From: Quercus robur
Taxonomy: Eukaryota; Streptophyta; Magnoliopsida; Fagales; Fagaceae
Direction of reading: 5' to 3'
DNA length: 64,000 bases
Assembly: GCF_932294415.1 (NCBI RefSeq)
Contig: NC_065542.1
Span: forward strand, 51,283,906-51,347,905
The notes under the pieces were generated by a model. That model had not been told where the DNA came from, searched no databases, and saw only the letters and a program-made list of their open reading frames with translations. Of the stretch, positions 46,316-55,498 are shown one piece after another (position 1 is the stretch's first letter; every line of letters begins with the position of its first letter). Position numbers and translations under genes: made by a program.

Positions 46316-47860
46316 TCCTGCTGTCCAACATCATGGTAGGACAGGTGGATTTTGATGATGTCAAGCCCTTATTGCCGTTCACTTTCTTCGGATCTTGATC
46401 AACTCTGGCGACTCTTCCCCTCCACAAGGAACGCACCGGTCTACGAGGCGTTTTTCCTGGATTTACGCACGTTGCCGTTATGCTGCGTGGTTATCTGCAG
46501 CGTGTCTTTAATGCCTTCCCATTTACGAGGCTTCCTAGATGCGACGGTTACTGATGGTGTGGGAGGACGAAGCGGCGCGTTATACTCTGGATTCCCCTGG
46601 GGATCTGAGCGCGTTGCATACCCCCTTCTTCGTTCCCTATATAAAGAGAGAAGAATGAGGGTGACACTCTCATATCTGAATCCCTCACGTTCTTCTCAGA
46701 ATCCACTTCCTCCATCCGGTTACTCCCTATTCCATAATACTTCTCTCATAGTAATCCACCATGAACAGATCCTTCTTTTCCCAGAAATACCATGTCCTGA
46801 TAAAACTTGAGATGGCTCGGTCGGGGCAAGGATGGCGGAGGCTTAAGATTTGCCTCCCCATTCTTTTAGCCAAAATCCGAAGCAGGGACTCGTCACACCC
46901 CATTTCTGGTGTGACTGAGTCAAAAACCTCCCTTGTCATTTCCATCCGCTCTCTCATGAGCATACCTAATATGGCTCCCCTTCTCCCTCTTTTGCTCATT
47001 TTACTTTCTTTTCATTGCTTCCCTCTTCTTCTCCTCCTTCCCGCTCATGTCCTCCATCTTCTTTTTCCCTTGCATTCTTCAGTGACAAGAGCTTGCTGAA
47101 GTGCTTCCATGTCTTCTAATTCTTCTTCCTTCTCCTTCATTATTTTTGTATAAGGATCTTCTCCTGATATGAACAGTTCTGAGGCATAGATTTCAGAGAG
47201 ACTTTGAAGGCGAGTTCAGAAGACACTTGATGGTTTACTTATTTGTGTTACGGATGTTGTTACTGTTTTAGCAGCTCAATTTTTTTGTATAGGCTTGTTT
47301 AAGCCCTTCCTTGTATGTTGTAACAATTTTTCATATTAATAAAAGTGATTGTTACTCTATTTCGTATGTTTTGTCTATATATTTAACAAATGTGAAAGCG
47401 CTGCTCGGCATAATAGTATAGCATTTGAATCAATAATAACTAAGGCCAAGGTAATCGTTCCTAAAAAGATGCCACGATAACTTTAACAAAATTATTATTC
47501 AACATGGCAATCCGACCAGTGAGGAATGAGACTTATCTTAAAATTGGTCGTGATGTGTATTAAATGCTCCGATAAGATGTGAGAAGTAGCTATCCGAGGA
47601 CGTGTTACCCACTAGATGAATGTCCTTTTTAGGTTGACGATCATTAGGTTGTTCTGCTATTTTCATGATACGCGAGACTTAACCCTTTCCAGTATTTAAG
47701 CCGAGAAATTTCTTCATTCGGGCAGTTGATTTCCCAATCAGCCTGAGTCCGAGGACTTTGCAAAACCTGGGTTTTGTTCAAGACTTATGCGTTTTATCCT
47801 ATGTACTTGACTTTTTCCCTTTAGGCTTGAGTCCGAGACTTGGGTCTTTATCGGTACTAG
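46316..47860. other. LARD interior, part one: no domain seen
   Basis: Open frames such as 46352-46810 on the plus strand and 46727-46999 on the minus strand carry no recognised motif. A phrase AAAATCCGAAGCAGG near 46872 recurs near 48791, suggesting an internal duplication. The sequence around 47330-47380 has AATAAAAGTGATTG and is otherwise plain. Confidence 0.45.
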
Positions 47861-47865
47861 GTTTT

Positions 47866-48235
47866 CCCTTTTAGCTTGGATCCGAGGACCATGCAAGCCT
47901 TAGGTTCTGTCCGAGACCGATGTCTGCACCAGTACTTGGTTTTCCCTTTTAGCTTGAGTCCGAGGACCATGCAAGCCTCAGGTTCTGTCCGAGACCGATG
48001 TCTGCACCAGTACTTGGTTTTCCCTTTTAGCTTGAGTCCGAGGACCATGCAAGCCTTAGGTTCTGTCCAAGACCGATGTCTGCACCAGTACTTGGTTTTC
48101 CCTTTTAGCTTGAGTCCGAGGACCATGCAAGCCTTAGGTTCCGTCCAAGACCGATGTCTGCACCAGTACTTGGTTTTCCCTTTTAGCTTGAGTCCGAGGA
48201 CCATGCAAGCCTTAGGTTCTGTCCAAGACTTTGAG
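47866..48235. repeat. 78-bp minisatellite, five copies, in the LARD
   Basis: GGACCATGCAAGCCT(T/C)AGG recurs at 47886, 47964, 48042, 48120 and 48198, exactly 78 bp apart. Each unit also has TTGGTTTTCCCTTTTAGCTT and GACCGATGTCTGCACCAGTA. More degraded relatives precede it (near 47740 and 47826). Because 78 is a multiple of three, open frames run through it on both strands. These are by-products of the period unless shown otherwise. Confidence 0.92.
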
Positions 48236-48239
48236 TTCA

Positions 48240-49480
48240 GATTTTCCCTTTCATTGAGCATTTCCCGAGGTGCCAAACAGGGTGTCCATGGGCCTTCACG
48301 CAAAGCGGGCCTGGGTCGCGAATTCAATGAGCCCGCGGATTAAGAGATATTTCTGCAACCTCTGGCCATGCAGTACTTTTCTGACGCCCCAAAGATCGAG
48401 GCGCGCCTTTACGAGGCTCCTTCAGTCTTTTGGCTGCAGTTGACGTTGGAAGTTGAGCCAAGACCACTTTGTCTGTAGCGCTCCTTGGGACGCCGCGTGA
48501 GTTGACTGCCACTATCTTGTCTTTTCAAATAAATAGGAGGGAGAGAGGGTTACTTTATATATACACCCAGCCTTTTAGTTTTCTCTCGCATCACGCTTCC
48601 CATACCCGGAGCTTTCCTTTCTTGGCATAACATGTCGAAAGCGAGGGTTGGGAAGAAAGAACTTCCTCCGCCGCAGGAGCGCCATGTCTTCATGAGGCTT
48701 ATAACAGTAAGGTATGGGCACAGGAAGCACAAGTTCAGGAGAGTACTCCATCTCCACCGAGGGGGAAAGGAATCTTCCCCTCTTTTAGTCAAAATCCGAA
48801 GCAGGTTCTGTCCATGCCATAGTTTTGGTGCGGCAGAAGAAGGGTTTTCCTCCATCAGCGCCTCTGCTTTGCGGTAGACGTATATTTAGAGAAAGCCCCA
48901 CCACCTCCAACTCCCTGCACCTTTTCTTCGACGGTGTCAGGTTCAAGTTGGGTCTTTTTGGCTGCCTGAGTTATGGGCAGGTAAGGGTGCGGGGGAAGAA
49001 TAAGGTCTCGGAGCTGTAGCCAACCTTTCCTCCGACATACCTCCTCGGCTTTCTCCAGCTTTCTTGTATTTTTTTTTTTTTTATTATTTTTTTTTTTTGT
49101 GTAGTAAGCTCTGACGTAGGCTGACTCCAGCTTTTCGTTTGTACACTGTGCTATTTCTTCATCGTAATAAAAATGGAAATTGATTTACATGTTTTAAGCG
49201 TTGATCTAGTGGGCCACACAACTTTGTGAACGAATGTGCTCCATGTATGTGTTGCTTTGAGAATATTTGTGATAAAGCTACTTTGAAGCATAATCTAATC
49301 AACTCTCATCTGACAGCACTATCAGGCATTATATCGATAACTTGTAATAAATCAAACTTAAGAAACTAACCGGGATATCAGTTGGATATTCTGTGATAAG
49401 CGCGTGAATATCGTCCAAGGCTGATGATTTATAAATATTCCATCCGAGCAATCGACTGGGAGTTAGGGAACTCCGATGGC
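48240..49480. other. LARD interior, part two: no domain seen
   Basis: GC-richer, non-coding by inspection. A (T)-rich run lies near 49070-49098. Frames at 48550-48877 show no known motif. Confidence 0.4.
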
Positions 49481-49483
49481 GCC

Positions 49484-49797
49484 TTTGTGTACTTGGTTTC
49501 CCCATAGGCTTGGGTCCGAGGACCATGCAAGGCCTTGGTTCTGTCCATTACTTGTAAGATCTCTTTTTTGTACTTGGTTTCCCCATAGGCTTGGGTCCGA
49601 GGACCATGCAAGGCCTTGGTTCTGTCCATTACTTGTAAGATCTCTTTTTTGTACTTGGTTTCCCCATAGGCTTGGGTCCGAGGACCATGCAAGGCCTTGG
49701 TTCTGTCCATTACTTGTAAGATCTCTTTTTTGTACTTGGTTTCCCCATAGGCTTGGGTCCGAGGACCATGCAAGGCCTTGGTTCTGTCTATTACTTG
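49484..49797. repeat. 81-bp minisatellite, four copies, in the LARD
   Basis: GGACCATGCAAGGCCTTGG recurs at 49520, 49601, 49682 and 49763, exactly 81 bp apart. The core TTGGTTTCCCCATAGGCTT, then GGGTCCGAGGACCATGCAAG is a variant of the 78-bp unit, with a different tail (TTACTTGTAAGATCTC). The four copies are nearly identical. Confidence 0.92.
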
Positions 49798-50010
49798 TTG
49801 GAGATCAGCCCCTAGACCATGGCGGGGGGGGGGATTTGGCCTGAAGCCGGAAGCCCCTAGAGCTGTCCGCGCTGTTGACACTGCAGGGCGTAGCCCCTGG
49901 CAAAAATTCGGGTCGGAGCAACGACGACATGTCGCCGGAGATGGAGGGAATCCCACAAACCTCAGCTGGCTAGAGAGTTGACTCAAACACCTCTTACGCC
50001 AACGCGCAAG

Positions 50011-50031
50011 CCTTTCCCACAGACGACGCCA
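50011..50031 (-). other. Primer-binding-site-like sequence
   Basis: Minus-strand TGGCGTCGTCTGTGGGAAAG starts two bases inside the LTR that begins at 50034. It is close to the TGGCGCCGTCTGTGGG sequence found at this place in many plant Ty3-type elements. It fixes the minus orientation of the element. Confidence 0.65.
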
Positions 50032-50033
50032 AT

Positions 50034-50790
50034 TGTAAGGACACAAAATCTTCAACGGCCCAACGACGATGTTGGGCTCGCACACGGAAAGTCCCTCACA
50101 ATAGTATTTGTAGAGAGTGGGCTTGAAAGGCCAGCGTTGGATCACAGGGGGACGTTTCGAGCCGGACTTTAGGTGAGCCGATATGAGAAAGAGCTTTGGG
50201 CTGGATATTCAGGCCCATCAATCTTGTATCTAGGAGGATTTGTCTCCTCGGATTATGTCCGAGGAGCGATGGTGTTGTCCTCGGTTACCCGTCGGCAGGT
50301 TTTTAGGTGTTGTCCGGTGTATATTCTCCAGGCATTCTCTTTCATCAAGTCTTTTTCCAGAAGCTAGATGGGAGACCTCTCTCTTTGGTCACATAACATT
50401 CTCTTTTATACTAGCCTACGTTCGTTGTCCTTCGTCCACGTGTAGGGTCGATCTCTCCTGGACAGATATCTGTCCCATCAGTCTAGTCCAAAAATTGCTG
50501 GAGATGATCCATAAAGCCTAAGATCCCGGCTCTGTTAGGGGCAGTGTCATGTCAGGGAAGGGTATTAAAGACAACTTCCCCAGGATATTTTCTGATCTTT
50601 CTAGCGTACTCGTGTTTCATTCCTATCCCTGAGATTTTGGGCCTGCCGAGGACGAAACCGTCCTCGGCTATGTCTTCGGGCTATTTCTATGTTTTCTAGT
50701 TTCGAGCTTGGGCCCTGGCCTCCTTCAGTTTAAGACCGGTGGGCTTCCTATAAGCGTGTGGGCCGGACCCATAAACTATTGGACCCCACA
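50034..50790 (-). repeat. 5' LTR of the LARD-like element
   Basis: Differs from the 45545-46301 LTR at four sites seen by eye (near 50251, 50440, 50695 and 50728). On the minus strand it contains TATAAAAG near 50410, the likely TATA box. Confidence 0.92.
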
Positions 50791-51116
50791 CTTATAAACT
50801 ATAGTATTTTTAATGAGGCAATTCTCTTTACATGATAATCAATCACCGATTTCATTTATTAAAATAAAACCTCATTTTATGGTAATGGTAATCCAATCTT
50901 GCCTTCCCATCAAATTTTTAGTACTTATCAAATTTTTTTTTATTATACAATTTTTCTTTACATGATAATATTTTTTTTCCCTAAAATATTGCCTACAAAA
51001 TAAGACCAGTTTTCATGTTGGTTTTCAAATTTAAACTCAAGTACAAATCTATTCAGTGAACAATTTTTAATTTTGATTTTCAAATTCAAACTCAACTACA
51101 AATTTATTTAGTCATT

Positions 51117-51430
51117 AAGGGCTGGTGGTGGTGGTGTTATAGTTTCTTGGAGAATTAAGAACTTTGTTACTAATGTGAGATTGCTATTGGGGAGCTTTGC
51201 AAATTCTAGTTTTTGTTGGGTTTAACCATGAAGCAAATAGAGCAGCCCACTCATTAGCTAGATGGTTTATGTTTAATTCTGTTTTTGGATCCTTTGATTT
51301 AGGAAATAGCCCTTCTGCATTTGCAAATGTAATTTTGGAGGAGGCGTGTCAGTAAGTTTATTTGCTGTTTCGTTTTGCCTATTTTGGTTTTCAATAAAGG
51401 TTTTCTATTATAAAATTAAAAAAAAAAAAA
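51117..51430 (+). pseudogene. 5'-truncated LINE 3' end (RNase H-like C-terminus, poly-A)
   Basis: The plus strand translates as FNHEANRAAHSLARW ... ANVILEEACQ and a stop, the HV.RE.N..AH.LA pattern at the end of plant LINE RNase H-like domains. A short 3' untranslated region ending TTTTCAATAAAGGTTTTCTA leads to an A run at about 51417-51430. Only the last 300 bases of the element were copied, as is usual for LINEs. One frameshift lies upstream of FNHE. Confidence 0.75.
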
Positions 51431-52448
51431 TTTAAATGATGCTGATCTTACAAAATCTATGCGGATGGAGTCAATGGCAGAGCCAAGGATAGGGGGCAAT
51501 TGTCCCCGATCCTGCCAAACAAATTTCTGTTATATATGCTTATAATTTATCTTTCCTTTAATTGAATATTATAAATTTCTGTAATATATATAATATGTTA
51601 TAATATTTTTCATGCTTTAAACTTCATTCACAAAAAAAACTTTCCTATTTTATCAAATCTTTTGAGCATAAAAAATATCTATAATAGAATATAATCAAAT
51701 ATGGATAGGTGCAGAAAGGAAAATAAAGCAGAGTATTAAATAAAAAGAGAAAAAAAGTTATAGTATCCTTTCGAAGTGGTAAAATTTGATAATAAGATTT
51801 CAAATTCTTTATGTAATAATTAATCATTCTTCAAAATTGTTTGGGTAAAGTAATTAATTATGGAGATAATTACATAACAAACTCCATATTTTGTTATTAT
51901 TTTAAATTATACTTTGAAATGAAAAGGTGTAAAGGTGTTCATGATATATAGTTTTAAAGTTGAAGATCAATATATATATATATATCTATATAGCTTTAAA
52001 GTTATTACAATTTGAACATGGTATGGATATCTATTAACAAAATAAGATAAATTTATGTAAGTCATACTTGGATTTTTATAGATACCAAAAATCCTTGTGA
52101 ATTGTAAATTGAATTTTGACTTTTGAAAACTTTGGAAAATAGATTTTCATGTGTAAAAAACTCTAAAAAATAAACATAATATAACAAATATGTTATCACC
52201 TTTTTTTATTTATTTTTTTTATTTCTTGTATTCAAATTTTAAACATTACTTAATATTTAATTACATGATTGGCCTTTTATTTTCCGAATTGCTCAATCCC
52301 CATTTTCTCTCTTCAAATCCTAGCTCTCCATCATTAGATGGGGCTCGTTTGAAGGACTGAGAATATACAAGGTAATTTAGGACTTACAGGGCTAATGTAT
52401 AGGAGCTTTGTGTCAAAGAATACAGGTTTGCTTAATGAAGGTGGACAC
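51431..52448. other. Intergenic; possible hAT-type end at 51472
   Basis: CAATGGCAGAGCCAAGGATA near 51472 resembles the CAGTGGCGGAGCCAG terminus seen in reverse at 41213-41227. No matching partner end was found. The remainder is AT-rich with no gene. Confidence 0.35.
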
Positions 52449-52497
52449 TAAGTGTAAGTTTGGATCCACGTTTACTTTTGCGTTTTGCGTTTTGCTT

Positions 52498-52543
<46 letters not shown>

Positions 52544-52808
52544 CTTTTTCTTTTCTACACGCGTTTCAGACTTTCAGGAGACAAGCGAGTACTGTTTAGT
52601 ACTGTTTGGCCCTGATTTTTTGACTTTTCTGTCAATCAGTGGGTCCGTCCACTGTTCATGGACCCACAAATTTCATTTTTTTATCAATTTTTTCATTAAA
52701 AATGGGTCCCACAGCACTATTCACACATTTAAAAATTATTTTGCTACAGTGTTTTCAGTTTTCAATTTTCAGTTTCAGCAAAATAAGTTCTATCCAAACA
52801 CACCCTAA
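52449..52808. mobile_element. MITE, 354 bp, TAA target (Harbinger-like)
   Basis: The left end GTGTAAGTTTGGATCCAC (from 52452) and the reversed right end GGGTGTGTTTGGATAGAAC are inverted. TAA lies outside both (52449-52451 and 52806-52808). It contains GCGTTTTGCGTTTTGC, a long T run (about 52499-52543) and CTGTTTAGTACTGTTTGG. It is non-coding. The end type and 3-bp target suggest PIF/Harbinger. Confidence 0.7.
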
Positions 52809-53604
52809 AGCAATAAAGGCATGTATGGAGTATATTATATTAGCATGTGTTTAAAACATGTTACATTATCTTAGTCAGCCTTTGATTATGACTAAAATCT
52901 TGATTTTAACCTAATCGAGGCCTAGGCCTAGGTCCATATAGATCAACTACTTTGGTTTTATTATATATATAAATATAAATTCACATTAGTACATCTAATA
53001 TACGGAAATATAGAGATTATTTCATAACCTTCTTTGTTCATTCTTCCATTTTAAACAAACGCAAGTCAAGCCGCAAATCAGCAATCACTCGTATGGAAGA
53101 TTGTACAGTTCGTTTCGATATAAATTACCTTATGGGCTTCAGATACCACCTAACAAATTCAGATTTTCATCATGGAACTCATGCTCAATGAGCATTGCTC
53201 ATTTAGATATGCTGTCATGTAATCATTAATTTGTTTGAAATTTACGAAGTAGGGAGGCTGCAAATTAACAGTGCCTTATTATTGCTTTAAAATGATTTGT
53301 AACGTTGTAGTAAATTTGATTAGTAAAACATTTGGCAAACAATATACAAAAGAGATATAACATTGTTTTAGATTTTTCTACATCTAGCAAGAATTCAGAC
53401 TTACAAAGCATATGTGTGCGTTGGTTTGTGTGTGTATAGATGCATATTTATGAATGGCACATAATAATGTAACAGTTATTAAAAAAGAAAAAAGAAAATA
53501 GATTACAGCAGTAATTTATAAGTGCTAAAAGCCTAAAACTCTTGAAGAAGAAAAAATAATAGAATTGTGGGGAAGAGATTAGTCCATATCTTGCGACCAG
53601 CTTA
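52809..53604. other. Intergenic, no gene seen
   Basis: AT-rich 3' flank of the CNL pseudogene with (AT)n near 52963. No features are recognised. Confidence 0.3.
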
Positions 53605-55498
53605 TTAATCTTTTGCCATCAATACAAATATTGAGGCATGAGCAATCTTGAGCCAATCCTCGCCAATTTCTGGTTGGCATCTTCAAATTAATTCAGGACA
53701 ATCTGCAACTCCATATAATCTTAGAGCTGTGAGGCTTCCCATTGCCAGAGACAACAACTTGTGGCAACTTACAATTCCAAGTTTACTGAGTGATACAAAA
53801 TTTGGCAGCCAATCTGGCAATGCAGTCAAGTTGGGACATTCCGCAATTGCCATTTCTTGTAAAGTTGTTGCAGACCGTTGACTCCAATGGGGCAAAGCCA
53901 CCAACTGTGGTAATTGATGGTGCATCAGTGTTTGAAGGCTCGCCCGGAATTCTTATTGATTGTCTTCCCTTTCAGTTAGATCAAGTTTTTCACAATTACT
54001 GATAAATAGAAACTCTAGAGCGTTAGGTGTTTCATGGTATGCGACAAGATCATGTATTTTGAATTTCCACACATGGCCACAATCCATATAATCTTCAAGG
54101 AAAGATCTTGAATAGAGCTCATCTATATATTGGTTTCCGATATCTTGGAACTCTTGGTTTTCATTCGGTGATTGAAGCAGTCCATGTGCCATCCAAAGTT
54201 GAATTAATTCAAAAATTTTGTGCTCATAATCTTTTGAAAAAAGGTGAACTATAAGCAAAACATTGTTTTAAGATGGCATTTGATTATAACTCAATTGTAA
54301 GGTAGGCAAAATATCCCTTCCTTTTTGTTCCAGTTTCCACATTTCATTATCCTTTACAAATAGCCAATCACGTTCATTGAGCTTTGAATATAGTAAGCTC
54401 CCTATGTCTTCACTGCTAGAACTCCTTTGCATTTCTTCACCATCTCATCCCCAACTTCAATGAGTTTTGCATGTTATCTTGCTTCTCCTTCACCAGAAGC
54501 CCATTTTATAAATAAAGATAGACACTCTTTATGTAGAAGTAATTCTAAGTTGTAGAAGGAAATGGTAAGTATAATGGATGCAACTATTAGGCTGCGTGTT
54601 GTCACGAGGATCTTACTTCCATTTGGTACCCTCCATCAAAAAATTCCTCAACTTAATCCATTTTCCCTGATTCTCATTCTACACATCATCCAAGAAAAGT
54701 AAGGATTTTCTGTTGTGCAAATGACCTCAAAGGCGCATTTGCAATTGCTCTACGTCCAAATCACTACAATTTTCATTAGTTACAGATTTGATTAATTTGA
54801 CAACAATTGTTTTATGTTAAAGTCATCAGATACACTTACCCATATTCTCAAGTGAAAATGGCCGACCACTTCTTCATTGTTGAACACCATTTAGCAAGTG
54901 TAGTCTTCCCAAGACCTGCAATTCCAGCTATGGGAAAAACACAGACCTTTTGATCACCATCACAAGGATGCATTATAAGTTTAACTATTATTTCTTTATC
55001 CTTGTCTCTTCCAATGACATCTGAAGTCTGCACAAAGGAATAGCTCATCACCCTCCACCCATGCATGACATGCCTGTTTCCTAGTCTTTCCGAAGCATGA
55101 AATTTAGCATTATAAGTTTAACTATTAGAGAGTGACTTCTTTGATTTTATGACGCATCTTAAAGTGGAATATAAGTGGATTAGAGCTAGAAAGAAAGCAA
55201 CGTACCTTTCTGGTGCTGCTCCCAATGATCTCCTCAATGCTTCACACTTGAATTCATCCAGCACATCTTCGGCATCATAAAAGATGTTTTATAGCTTCCC
55301 AAGCCAGACAGTCTGCTCCTGATTATGTCCCTGCTGTTCCTCTGCAACCAACAGAACGGCTTTGTCTGTGGACAAGGTGTCCTCAAGCTTTTCCAAATCG
55401 CCTTCAACACCCCATATCAACACGACTTCTTGAAAGATAGGGGAACTGATCTTCACTAGAACTTTTGCTGCGAAGTTGAACCGAAATGATTCTGCCAT
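53605..55498 (-). pseudogene. CC-NBS-LRR (CNL, RGA-type) resistance pseudogene
   Basis: Start MAESFRFNFAAKVLVK at 55498 opens an Rx-type coiled coil (LEKLEDTLST, AVLLVAEEQQ, then FYDAEDVLDEFKCEALRR). Next come SFVQTSDVIGRDKDKE and the P-loop GIAGLGKTTLAK near 54900. Kinase-2 survives as LLFLDDV near 54690, followed by a stop where W is expected. GSKILVTTRS is in another frame near 54610. KKCKGV lies near 54440. ELIQLWMAHGLLQSP and an IHD in place of MHD lie near 54060. The LRR is almost gone: the sequence jumps to CPNLTALPDWLPN and CPEL, then a TGA, then RCQPEIGEDW. Lesions include a stop after WLGKL, several frameshifts, and a large LRR deletion near 54040. It cannot make a receptor. Confidence 0.87.

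Larger units (their letters stand above)
45540..50795 (-). mobile_element. Young LTR retrotransposon without coding capacity (LARD-like), 5.2 kb
   Basis: Two 757-bp LTRs (45545-46301 and 50034-50790) flank 3.7 kb. The target duplication CTTAT is exact on both sides (45540-45544, 50791-50795). By eye the LTRs differ at four positions, all transitions. Transcription is on the minus strand: TATAAAAG lies in the LTR, a primer-binding-like TGGCGTCGTCTGTGGG follows the LTR at 50034, and GAGGGGCTAA precedes the other. I find no gag, protease, RT or integrase domain in the interior, only two minisatellites and GC-richer non-coding DNA. It must have been moved by proteins of another element, probably Ty3-type judging from the primer site. 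Confidence 0.88.
40017..51116. repeat. AT-rich tandem array (unit near 1.6 kb) broken by nested transposons
   Basis: Once inserts are removed, the array has at least two long units and a partial third. Unit 1 starts at 40017 (ATCACTCTCGACC) and unit 2 at 42590, with matching blocks such as TCGGTGTAAAATGAAAGAT. ACTCCTAAACTCAAGCTGTCAA-type words recur at about 41440, 41917, 42197 and again 43078, 43597, 44640. The same spacing holds after subtracting the 752-bp solo LTR. A third partial unit runs from before the LTR element to 51116. Sub-blocks GGTTTTCAAATTCAAACTCA and ACATGATAAT repeat within units. No coding capacity is seen and I do not know its origin. Confidence 0.7.

Noticed and set aside
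47857-48343. Open frames on both strands through the 78-bp repeats
   Set aside because: The period is a multiple of three, so frames stay open by arithmetic. No start context or domain supports a gene.
47866-49797. Regular direct repeats resembling a CRISPR array
   Set aside because: The units are repeated along their full length without variable spacers, and the DNA is plant.
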